From: Spirochaetaceae bacterium
Lineage (GTDB): Bacteria > Spirochaetota > Spirochaetia > Treponematales > Breznakiellaceae
DNA length: 5,585 bases
Assembly (NCBI GenBank): GCA_031279895.1
Contig: JAITHR010000283.1
Span: forward strand, 1-5,585
Reading direction: 5' to 3'
How positions within the stretch are numbered: the first letter of the stretch is position 1; each line of letters opens with the position of its first letter. The translations under genes were made by a program, and so were the position numbers. This document shows, piece after piece, positions 1-5,518 of the stretch. The notes under the pieces were generated by a model. It saw nothing but the letters and a program-made list of their open reading frames with translations. It was not told the DNA's origin and did not search any database.

Positions 1-180
1 AAACGTTTCATAATCCATCCGCCGGCGGCCCGTCTCCGACGGTTTTAAACAGCTTCCCGCGAAGCGCCCCGAACCGCCGGCGGCGGAGGCACAAAAGCTT
101 CCTGCGGAGCGCCCCGAACCGCGACTGTCCGCATACCACGCCGCGCCCCTTACTACGCGCAACAACGCGTCGCCCCCGAA
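1..180. repeat. Gene-free left edge with mixed palindromic repeats
   Basis: I see no credible gene here. The stretch holds a 10-bp perfect palindrome CCGCCGGCGG (19-28), directly followed by a TCC-loop hairpin CCGTC-TCC-GACGG (30-42). A second hairpin type, GCTTC-CCGC-GAAGC (52-65), lies in a 26-bp segment (51-76) that recurs at 96-121 with two substitutions. One of these changes turns an A-T pair of the stem into a G-T wobble, so pairing survives. The small leftward open frame over 8-265 is made entirely of repeat sequence, has no recognisable domain and no good ribosome binding site, and is not annotated. Confidence 0.7.
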
Positions 181-430
181 CCGTCGGAGACTGCGCGAAG
201 CGTAGCCGCGCCTGGGCAGCAATCAGACTGCTTACCGGACAAGGTGTTGCACCATTCGGAAACAACAGGCGGCCCTGCTGAAGCCGTCGGAGACGGGCCG
301 CGCCTCAACAGCAAACAGCCCGCTTACCGGACACGGTGTTGCACCATTCGGAAACAACAGGCGGCCATGCTTAAACAGCCGGAGGCTGGGCGGCCATGTT
401 TGAAGCCGTCGGAGACGGGGCGGGGTGTTG
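181..430 (-). repeat. Left composite repeat array (minus-strand reading direction)
   Basis: This array is built from several modules. TCC-loop hairpins, seen as GGA on the + strand, lie at 181-193 (hybrid arms), 284-296, 376-388 and 406-418. A GGTG-TTG-CACC hairpin occurs at 243-253 and 335-345. The 32 bases at 243-274 are repeated exactly at 335-366, so the repeat period here is 92 bp. A 22-bp block at 191-212 and a 25-bp block at 380-404 occur in inverted orientation in the right array, at 5469-5490 and 5209-5233. The array runs into the 3' end of the chemoreceptor gene and overlaps its last 60 bases. It is non-coding apart from that overlap. Confidence 0.85.
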
Positions 431-2470
431 GGATTTTGCTTCATGGAGGAATGAGGCGATGCTTTCGCTTGCGATCTTCACTTCATAGGCGCGTTTGGTT
501 ACTTCCGCGGAGGTCTCCTTGAGTTTGGTCATTTCCGCGTGAATCGAGCCGCTCTGCCGGTGTATCCTGCCGGCACCCTCCCGCACCTGTCCGGTCATCT
601 CCTGTATGGTTTTAAGTGCGGTCAATATCGCTCCCCCGCCTTCGGCCTGCTCGTCCACCGCGTTGTTTACCACTGTAAAAGAGTTGTCCAGGGTCTTAAT
701 CTCGGTGAATATGGTGTTCATCGCCGCCACGGTTTCCTGAGACGCGCCGCCTATCCGCCCCACGGCCTTTTCGAGCTTTTGTATCTCCGCGGAAATCCCC
801 TCGGACTCCTTTCCGGCAAGCTCCGCCAGTTTGCGTATCTCCGAGGCCACCACCGCGAAGCCCCTGCCCGATTCTCCCGCGTGGGCAGCCTCTATCGCGG
901 CGTTCATGGCAAGGATGTTGGTCTGCGCCGCAATGTCCGCGATGGTCTTGTTGGCGGTCTGCAAGGTGGCGGACTGCTCGTGTATCCGCGCCACCTCGTC
1001 GGCGAGCTTGAGGAGCAGGGCGTGGCCCGTATGGGAGGAACTGGTGAGTTTGCCGGTACTTTTGTTTACGTCCCCCACCGCGTTTCTAATGGACCCGATA
1101 TGCGCCACCATCTCCTCGATAGCCGCGGAGGAGCGGGTGATATGCGCGGACTGGGTATACACCGCCGTATCAAGGGTGTCGATGAAGCTGATAATCTCGT
1201 CAATGGCGCCGGACGTCTGGGACACGGACTCAAGCTGGGATTTCGCCTCGTCCTGCATGGCGTCCATGTTGCTGGTGATTACCCCCAGGGCGTCGGAGGA
1301 CTCAAGGATAACCGTGTTAAGTCTTTCGCCGGTATCGGTCATCCTGGCAAGGTGGGCGTTAAGGTCGTCAAGCGCACGGCGGAGGCTGTCCCGTATCAGC
1401 ACAAGCGCCTGCTGGATGGCGCCGATTTCGTCGGTACGCATTCGGGGGATAACGGCGGTGAAATCCATTGCCGCAAGGGATTGGGCCGCCCGCTCGATTT
1501 CCCGAATCGGGACCGTAAGGTTTTTTTGGGTAAAGACCACGGACAGCGCCGCAGCAGCCGCAAGGAAGGCCAGGCCGATAGCCGCGAGCCGGACAAGGAG
1601 GGCGTCGGTTTCGGCGAAAATGACCGTTACGGGAATGACCGATACCAGCACCCAGTCGGAGTTCGGTATTGCCGACGAATAGAAAAGCACCTCGTTGTCC
1701 AGGGCCGTAAAAAGCGGCGACGAGAGAGCCTCCGCTTTATACTGCTCGAAGCCGACTTCGGTAAAGAAATTCTTTTGCAGCACGGCGTTTTCGTCGGGAT
1801 GGGAGATAAACAGTCCCGCGCTGTTGATGATATACGTCTTTTGTTCCGGCAGAACCGTGTTTTCCGAGAGCATGGCCTCAAGGAACTCGATGTCAACGTC
1901 AGCGGAGACGACCCCGATGTCCGCGCCGCCGCGGTCATAGACGTTCGTTGAAACGGAAATGGTCAGTTTGCCGTTTCTCGCGGCGCGGTACGGTTCGATA
2001 TAGGTCAGCGCCCCGGGGCGGGCCTTGGCTTCCCGAAACCAGCCGCGCTTTGTGTTATCCCAGTTGGGCGCGGGCATCCCGCCGTCGTGGTATACCACGT
2101 ACCCTCCGGGTTCGTTCCATACGAGGTTATTGGTGCAGTAGAGGAGCCACACGTCGGACTGGGCGTCAACGGTACGCTTAAACAGGGCTTGGACCGCCTC
2201 CTTGTCCACCGGTTCCGCGGCCATGAGGGTTGAGGCGCCTATCTCGGTATACCGCACGAGGCTTCTCCATTCGGTAAACTTTCCCACCACCTTGTCCCGC
2301 AGGCGGGCGATATTTTCGCTTATGCACACGGTAGCCTGGCGGTATGCCATGGCGCGGAAATTAAGGATAAAGATAAGGGAAATCGAGCAGGCGGTTACGA
2401 TCGTAATGCCCAGGCAAACCCCGATAAACAGTACCGCCACGGACGTTTTGCGAGCCTTTTTATATTCCAT
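371..2470 (-). CDS. Methyl-accepting chemotaxis protein with dCache sensor
   Basis: This is a transmembrane chemoreceptor of 699 residues that would pass ligand state to CheA/CheW and so to the flagellar motor. It has TM1 at about 11-37, an extracytoplasmic double-Cache sensor at about 45-285, TM2 at about 289-313, a HAMP domain at about 314-368 (Pro321, DEIG at 348-351) and a cytoplasmic signalling coiled coil at about 380-680. The hairpin tip is unmistakable: [20 protein letters not shown] (residues 514-533) followed by [16 protein letters not shown]. Likely methylation pairs are D424/E425 and E452/E453, spaced 28 residues (four heptads) apart, plus E607/Q608. The Cache ligand region has RGW (142-144) and YIEPY (157-161), but the ligand cannot be named. 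There is no NWETF-type CheR tether. The C-terminal tail [19 protein letters not shown] and the TAA stop are encoded by repeat DNA. The start at 2470 is supported by AAGGAA 10 nt upstream and by the hydrophobic segment that follows. It is a single-gene unit, divergent from the macro gene. Confidence 0.95.
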   Translation of the reverse strand: MEYKKARKTSVAVLFIGVCLGITIVTACSISLIFILNFRAMAYRQATVCISENIARLRDKVVGKFTEWRSLVRYTEIGASTLMAAEPVDKEAVQALFKRTVDAQSDVWLLYCTNNLVWNEPGGYVVYHDGGMPAPNWDNTKRGWFREAKARPGALTYIEPYRAARNGKLTISVSTNVYDRGGADIGVVSADVDIEFLEAMLSENTVLPEQKTYIINSAGLFISHPDENAVLQKNFFTEVGFEQYKAEALSSPLFTALDNEVLFYSSAIPNSDWVLVSVIPVTVIFAETDALLVRLAAIGLAFLAAAAALSVVFTQKNLTVPIREIERAAQSLAAMDFTAVIPRMRTDEIGAIQQALVLIRDSLRRALDDLNAHLARMTDTGERLNTVILESSDALGVITSNMDAMQDEAKSQLESVSQTSGAIDEIISFIDTLDTAVYTQSAHITRSSAAIEEMVAHIGSIRNAVGDVNKSTGKLTSSSHTGHALLLKLADEVARIHEQSATLQTANKTIADIAAQTNILAMNAAIEAAHAGESGRGFAVVASEIRKLAELAGKESEGISAEIQKLEKAVGRIGGASQETVAAMNTIFTEIKTLDNSFTVVNNAVDEQAEGGGAILTALKTIQEMTGQVREGAGRIHRQSGSIHAEMTKLKETSAEVTKRAYEVKIASESIASFLHEAKSQHPAPSPTASNMAAQPPAV

Positions 2471-2480
2471 AAGAATTAAA

Positions 2481-2486
2481 TTCCTT
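2481..2486 (-). promoter_or_regulatory. Ribosome binding site of the chemoreceptor gene
   Basis: The minus strand reads AAGGAA, 10 nt before the ATG at 2470. The spacing is slightly long but acceptable. No other in-frame start nearby would keep the whole first membrane segment. Confidence 0.6.
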
Positions 2487-2515
2487 ACTCTTTTTTTTAC
2501 GCCCCTGTTTTCCTT

Positions 2516-2545
2516 ACGGTCTTTCGGACCGCTCTTTCGGACCGT
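2516..2545 (-). promoter_or_regulatory. Leader hairpin with two competing arms
   Basis: In the chemoreceptor leader, ACGGTC (2516-2521) can pair with GACCGT (2540-2545), or its inner five bases can pair with GACCG (2527-2531). The choice exists because CTTTCGGACCG is directly repeated at 2521-2531 and 2534-2544. The pairing is seen in the sequence. Any regulatory role, such as mutually exclusive leader structures, is inference. It could equally be a simple local duplication. Confidence 0.3.
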
Positions 2546-2569
2546 CCGGCTCCGGCGCGTATAGGGTGG

Positions 2570-2598
2570 ATACTACCAATCGACCGTCCATTGGTCAA
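2570..2598 (-). promoter_or_regulatory. Sigma70-like promoter for the chemoreceptor
   Basis: On the minus strand, TTGACC (2598-2593) serves as the -35 element, followed by a 17-bp spacer and TAGTAT (2575-2570) as the -10 element. They match the consensus at five and four of six positions, with ideal spacing. Transcription would start near 2563 and give a leader of about 93 nt. The first one or two bases of the -35 element belong to the end of the repeat island at 2598-2821. Confidence 0.5.
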
Positions 2599-2821
2599 CA
2601 GCCTCCGGCTGTTTCAACAGCTTCCTGCGAAGCGGCTCAGAGCGGGCAGCGACAGCCGAGCTGCCTCCGGCGGCTGGGGGAACCGGTTCCCCCAAACCCC
2701 CCGGTAGCCGCTTACCGCCACGCGCCCCGAAACAGACGGGCCGGGTGTGTGGCGCGTATCAGGACGCTTATGTGCCACCCGCCGCCGGCGGGTCGGAGAC
2801 GGTGAAACAGCCGGAGGCTGT
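2598..2821. mobile_element. 224-bp MITE/BIME-like repeat island with inverted ends
   Basis: The 18 bases at 2598-2615 are exactly the reverse complement of 2804-2821. Each end contains the hairpin CAGCC-TCC-GGCTG (2599-2611) or its opposite orientation (2808-2820), plus the polarity-setting flank TTTC/GAAA. Inside are a GCTTC-CTGC-GAAGC hairpin (2620-2633), inverted pairs GGCAGC/GCTGCC (2645-2650, 2660-2665) and CAGCCG/CGGCTG (2653-2658, 2671-2676), hybrid TCC-loop hairpins at 2661-2673 and 2790-2802, a 20-bp perfect palindrome (2675-2694), and CCCGCC-GCC-GGCGGG (2778-2792). No protein is encoded and no target-site duplication is obvious. Because each end is itself nearly palindromic, much of the inverted match is automatic. 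The loop and the TTTC flank are what show true inversion. It lies between the divergent chemoreceptor and macro genes. Confidence 0.5.
2675..2694. repeat. 20-bp perfect palindrome
   Basis: A run of TGGGGG, a central AACCGGTT and then CCCCCA make an uninterrupted 20-bp palindrome near the middle of the repeat island. It could be a REP-type structure or a dimeric protein site. The G-run/C-run pattern just after a GCC-TCC-GGC hairpin argues for a REP-type structure. Confidence 0.75.
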
Positions 2822-2856
2822 GGAAAGAGAGGGGGGAGGTGGGTCATACTGAAGGG

Positions 2857-2862
2857 TATAAC
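2857..2862 (+). promoter_or_regulatory. Possible -10 box for the macro-domain gene
   Basis: TATAAC matches the -10 consensus at five of six bases and lies 27 bp before the chosen ATG, leaving a short leader of about 22 nt. No matching -35 is visible at the right distance, where the sequence is G-rich, so activator dependence or a wrong call are both possible. Confidence 0.3.
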
Positions 2863-2876
2863 ACATTCAGAGCGAT

Positions 2877-2882
2877 AAGGAG
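2877..2882 (+). promoter_or_regulatory. Strong ribosome binding site that fixes the macro gene start
   Basis: AAGGAG is followed by 7 nt and then the ATG at 2890. This near-ideal site favours 2890 over an in-frame GTG at 2839, which would add 17 residues unlike any macro-domain N-terminus. Confidence 0.8.
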
Positions 2883-2889
2883 TGCAGGT

Positions 2890-3411
2890 ATGACTGTATT
2901 GGAAGCGGTGCTGGGAGATATTACGAAAGTGGCGGTAGACGGGATTGTCAACGCGGCAAACTCCGGTCTGTTAGGCGGCGGCGGGGTGGACGGCGCCATC
3001 CATCGGGCCGCGGGACCCGGTCTCCTTGCGGAATGCCGGGACATTGCGCGGCGGCTGGGCGGCTGCCCCGCCGGTGAAGCGGTGGTTTCCGCCGGGTATA
3101 ACCTGCCGTGCAAAAAGGTTATTCATACGGTAGGACCGGTCTGGCGCGGCGGCGGCGCCGGGGAACCGGAAAGACTTGGGTCATGCTACCGGAAAAGCCT
3201 TCTCCTTGCCCGTGAAGAAGGCTTGGAAACCGTCGCGTTCCCCAATATCAGTACCGGCGTGTACGGGTATCCCAAAGACCTTGCCGCTGAAACGGCGGTG
3301 CGGGCGGTCAAAGCCGCCCTGCCGGAGGTCCCCGAAATTACCCGCGTCGTTTTCGTCTGCTTTGATATGGAGAATTACCGGCTTTACCAAAACCTGCTTG
3401 AAAACCGGTAA
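2890..3411 (+). CDS. ymdB: MacroD-type O-acetyl-ADP-ribose deacetylase
   Basis: This is a 173-residue stand-alone macro domain, the usual length for the bacterial YmdB/MacroD group. Members bind ADP-ribose, hydrolyse O-acetyl-ADP-ribose and can remove mono-ADP-ribose from acidic residues. They are cytoplasmic. Visible family signatures are GDIT (9-12), VDGIVNAAN (16-24), [15 protein letters not shown] (29-43), [10 protein letters not shown] (79-88), ISTGVYGYP (120-128) and [12 protein letters not shown] near the C-terminus. By recalled alignment with E. coli YmdB, Asn24, Asp34 and Tyr125 match the residues implicated in catalysis there, so the enzyme looks intact. There is no signal peptide. 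The start is chosen from AAGGAG at 2877-2882. The gene stands alone and converges on the TPR gene with 18 bp between the stops. No ADP-ribosyltransferase, sirtuin or toxin partner is in the window. The symbol is by family resemblance, not proven orthology. Confidence 0.93.
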   Translation: MTVLEAVLGDITKVAVDGIVNAANSGLLGGGGVDGAIHRAAGPGLLAECRDIARRLGGCPAGEAVVSAGYNLPCKKVIHTVGPVWRGGGAGEPERLGSCYRKSLLLAREEGLETVAFPNISTGVYGYPKDLAAETAVRAVKAALPEVPEITRVVFVCFDMENYRLYQNLLENR

Positions 3412-3429
3412 TCCGCCGCGGGGCGTCGC

Positions 3430-5109
3430 CTACCAGCGCCCGGTGCCGGCGTTACTTCCCGCGTTCCGGGCTTTCTGGAGGTTCTCGCGGGTCCAGTCGT
3501 TCGAGGGATCCAGGCGCAGGGCCTCGGTATAATCCGCGACGGCCCGGTCAAAATCCCCTTTATAGTAATACGCCGCGCCCCGCCAGTTCAAAGCACCGGG
3601 GTTCGCCGGCGCGATCCTGAGCGCCGCGGTATAGTCCGCGACGGCCCGGTCGTATTCCTTCTGGTTGTAATACACGTTCCCGCGGTTGGTTAAGGCGCTG
3701 GCGTTGTTCGGATCCGCCTTGAGCGCCGCGGTAAGGTCCGTCAAAGCACGGGTATACTCGCCTTTGCTGTTAAAGACGTTGCCCCGCCAGTTAAGGGAAT
3801 CCCCGTCGTTGGGACGGATACGGAGCGCCTCGGTGAAGTCCGCGATAGCCCGGTCGTGGAGCCCCTTGGCGTGATAGGCGTTGCCCCGATTGTTTAACGC
3901 CATAACAAAGGACGAGTCTATCCTGAGCGCCGCGGTAAGGTCCGCGATAGCCTGATCATAGTTTCCCTTGTAGTAATAGGCACTCCCGCGGTTGTTAAGC
4001 GCGTTGGCGTATTGGGGGTTTATCTTCAAAGCCGCGCTGAGATCGGATACGGCGCGGTCGTAGTCCCCCTTGGCGTTGTAGGTGAAGCCCCGCCAGTTGA
4101 GGCTGTCCGCGTCGTCGGGATGTATCCGCAGCGCTTCGGTAAAGTCCGCGACCGCCTTGTCGTACTCGCCTTTGTAGTAATAGGCGCTCCCGCGGTTGTT
4201 AAGCGCGTTGGCGTACCGGGGCTGTATCTTCAGAGCCTCGGAATAATCGGCTATGGCGCGGTCGTAGTCCCCCTTGTTCCGGTACGCGATGCCCCGGTAC
4301 ACAAAGGCGTCGGCGTAGGACGGGTTAAGCCGGAGGGCCTGGGAGAAAGCCGCCGCCGCGTCGTCAAACTCCCGCCGGTTGTAATGCTCCACGCCTCTGT
4401 TATATGCGTCCTGCGCCTCGGAATCCCGGGAAGCGGCGGGAGGCGGCGCCGATGAACCGGGACCCATCACCTGGGACGAGGGACCGGAGACGCCCCCGGG
4501 CCCCGCGATCTGGGCGTCCAGCGCGGCCTGGCGGTTATACTCGGCTATAACAAAGTCCGGCTCCAGCCGCAGCGCCGCGTCATAATCCGAAAGGGCGCGG
4601 GCGTAATCCCCCTGACGCGCATAGGTATACCCGCGGTTGTTAAAAACATCCGCCCGGTTCCCCTGTATCCTGAGCGCCGCGGTATAATCATCCACCGCCC
4701 GGTCATAGTCCCCTTTGGCAAAGTACGCGATACCCCGGTTGTTGTAGGCATACGCGGCCTTGGGGTTAAGCCGAACGGCCTGGGTATAATCCTCAATGGC
4801 CCGCTCGTACTCCCCCCGGTGCCGGTAGGATTCGCCGCGGTTGTTATACACAAGGGCGTCCCTGGGGTTAAGCCGGATGGCCTGGGTATAATCCTCAATG
4901 GCCCGGTCATAGTCCCCGGCCTCAAGGTATGCGTCCCCGCGGTCCGTATACGCGCCGGCATTCTGCGGATTACTCTGTATCGCCAGGGAATAGGCGCCGA
5001 TCCGTTGTTCAATGGTACCGGCGTTCTGCCCGAAAGCCGAAGCGCACGGCGCGCACAGCGTTATCAGAACGACGATACCGCGTACCATCAAGGTGTTTCT
5101 GTTTTTCAT
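3430..5109 (-). CDS. Exported TPR-repeat protein with two TPR blocks
   Basis: The product is 559 residues. Residues 1-27 look like a signal peptide: MKNR, a hydrophobic core GIVVLITLCA, then a likely cleavage after Ala25 or Gly27. A lipoprotein is less likely because the cysteines at 19 and 22 lack a clear lipobox. A half motif (about 31-50) is followed by four full 34-residue TPRs (51-186), a partial one (187-200), a Gly/Pro/Ser linker (201-231), nine full TPRs (232-537) and a polar 22-residue tail. Most repeats follow the pattern ALNNRG-x-AYYxKGDYDRA-x-ADYTEALRLNP. TPR stacks bind proteins or peptides. The partner is unknown, and a role as an envelope scaffold is inference. The start at 5109 rather than an in-frame ATG at 5139 is preferred because GGAG lies 8 nt upstream and the signal peptide then begins correctly. 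There is no enzymatic domain. No terminator fits in the 18-bp gap to the converging macro gene, only GC-rich sequence. Confidence 0.92.
   Translation of the reverse strand: MKNRNTLMVRGIVVLITLCAPCASAFGQNAGTIEQRIGAYSLAIQSNPQNAGAYTDRGDAYLEAGDYDRAIEDYTQAIRLNPRDALVYNNRGESYRHRGEYERAIEDYTQAVRLNPKAAYAYNNRGIAYFAKGDYDRAVDDYTAALRIQGNRADVFNNRGYTYARQGDYARALSDYDAALRLEPDFVIAEYNRQAALDAQIAGPGGVSGPSSQVMGPGSSAPPPAASRDSEAQDAYNRGVEHYNRREFDDAAAAFSQALRLNPSYADAFVYRGIAYRNKGDYDRAIADYSEALKIQPRYANALNNRGSAYYYKGEYDKAVADFTEALRIHPDDADSLNWRGFTYNAKGDYDRAVSDLSAALKINPQYANALNNRGSAYYYKGNYDQAIADLTAALRIDSSFVMALNNRGNAYHAKGLHDRAIADFTEALRIRPNDGDSLNWRGNVFNSKGEYTRALTDLTAALKADPNNASALTNRGNVYYNQKEYDRAVADYTAALRIAPANPGALNWRGAAYYYKGDFDRAVADYTEALRLDPSNDWTRENLQKARNAGSNAGTGRW
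3601..4212 (-). repeat. Two-copy 306-bp supra-repeat inside the TPR gene
   Basis: Residues 300-401 (bases 4212-3907) and 402-503 (3906-3601) are two copies of a three-TPR block. The order in each copy is an ADFTEALRI repeat, then a DSLNWRG repeat, then an AL(N/T)NRG repeat. At DNA level GCCCCGCCAGTT recurs exactly 306 bp apart (3781 and 4087). This suggests duplication of a three-motif unit during the gene's growth. The copies have since diverged considerably. Confidence 0.7.
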
Positions 5110-5117
5110 AGAGACAA

Positions 5118-5121
5118 CTCC
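5118..5121 (-). promoter_or_regulatory. Ribosome binding site that fixes the TPR gene start
   Basis: GGAG on the minus strand lies 8 nt before the ATG at 5109. The longer alternative from 5139 has only a weak AAAGAAA ahead of it and would bury the signal peptide behind ten extra residues. Confidence 0.65.
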
Positions 5122-5155
5122 ATCTTTAATATTGGGCATAGTTTCTTTATATTAC

Positions 5156-5183
5156 TGTATATCGGTTTTTTCTTGTCTATCAA
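5156..5183 (-). promoter_or_regulatory. Candidate promoter of the TPR gene
   Basis: The minus strand has TTGATA (5183-5178), a 16-bp spacer and TATACA (5161-5156), which match consensus at five and four of six bases. The region is strikingly AT-rich (about 5123-5190) between GC-rich coding and repeat DNA, which supports a promoter here. A TAATAT closer to the gene is an alternative -10. Confidence 0.35.
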
Positions 5184-5194
5184 TACCTCTTTAC

Positions 5195-5518
5195 CAGCCT
5201 CCGGCTGTTTCAAACATGGCCGCCCAGCCTCCGACGGTTCCGGCACTGTTGCTTGAAAGTGGTGCAACACCCTGTCCGTCGAGCGAGTCAGTGCTGCTGA
5301 GGCGCGGCCCGTCTCCGACGGTTCCGGCACTGTTGTTTCTTAATGGTGCAACACCTTGTCCGTCGAGCGAGTCAGTGCTGCTGAGGCGCGGCCCGTCTCC
5401 GACGGTTCCGGCACTGTTGTTTCTTAATGGTGCAACACCCTGTCCGTCGAGCGAGTCAGTGCTGCTGAGGCGCGGCTACGCTTCGCGCAGCCTCCGGCGG
5501 TTTCACAGCCTCCGGCTG
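5195..5518 (+). repeat. Right composite repeat array with 84-bp tandem units
   Basis: It carries TCC-loop hairpins at 5195-5207, 5225-5237 (hybrid), 5309-5321, 5393-5405, 5488-5500 (hybrid) and 5506-5518. Between them an 84-bp unit is tandemly repeated at 5225-5308, 5309-5392 and 5393-5476. The last two units differ at one base (5356 T versus 5440 C), and the first differs from the third at about seven. Each unit includes the GGTG-CAA-CACC hairpin (5261, 5345, 5429) and a GCACTG/CAGTGC inverted pair (5327-5332, 5373-5378). The array is the inverted counterpart of 181-430, with blocks 5209-5233 and 5469-5490 matching it exactly. Small open frames across it are repeat translations, not genes. 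After 5518 only a partial AGCTTCCCGCG element and GC-rich sequence remain up to 5585. Confidence 0.88.

Noticed and set aside
371..390. Intrinsic terminator at the chemoreceptor stop
   Set aside because: The minus strand has a 5-bp hairpin followed by only three T residues, too weak to call. The hairpin belongs to the repeat family.
181..430. Integron attC sites, because of the repeated folded modules
   Set aside because: I could not find the paired GTTRRRY and RYYYAAC core sites, no integrase is present, and the modules do not alternate with cassette genes.
8..444. Small leftward frames over the left repeats, and the similar one at 5106-5330
   Set aside because: They are translations of repeat modules, with the same peptide fragments recurring from repeat copies, no domain and no clear ribosome binding site.
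539..1951. A 470-codon open frame on the + strand, and another at 831-1682
   Set aside because: Both lie wholly antisense to the chemoreceptor. They show no domain or membrane pattern and come from the codon bias of the real gene.
2839..2889. GTG start adding 17 residues to the macro protein
   Set aside because: The macro-domain family begins at the LEAVLGDIT region, and AAGGAG sits 7 nt before the ATG at 2890.
3412..3429. Bidirectional terminator between the convergent macro and TPR genes
   Set aside because: The 18-bp gap contains only a CCGCGG palindrome, with no long stem and no T-run on either strand.
4012..4455. Open frames opposite the TPR gene on the + strand
   Set aside because: Their repetitive Val/Gly-rich translations simply mirror the TPR repeats in another frame.
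2890..5109. Macro domain plus TPR protein as a defence or toxin-antitoxin module
   Set aside because: The genes converge rather than form an operon, the TPR protein is exported while the macro protein is cytoplasmic, and no toxin or ADP-ribosyltransferase is present.
5225..5476. CRISPR array
   Set aside because: Units of 84 bp are near-identical along their whole length, with no variable spacers and no cas gene nearby.
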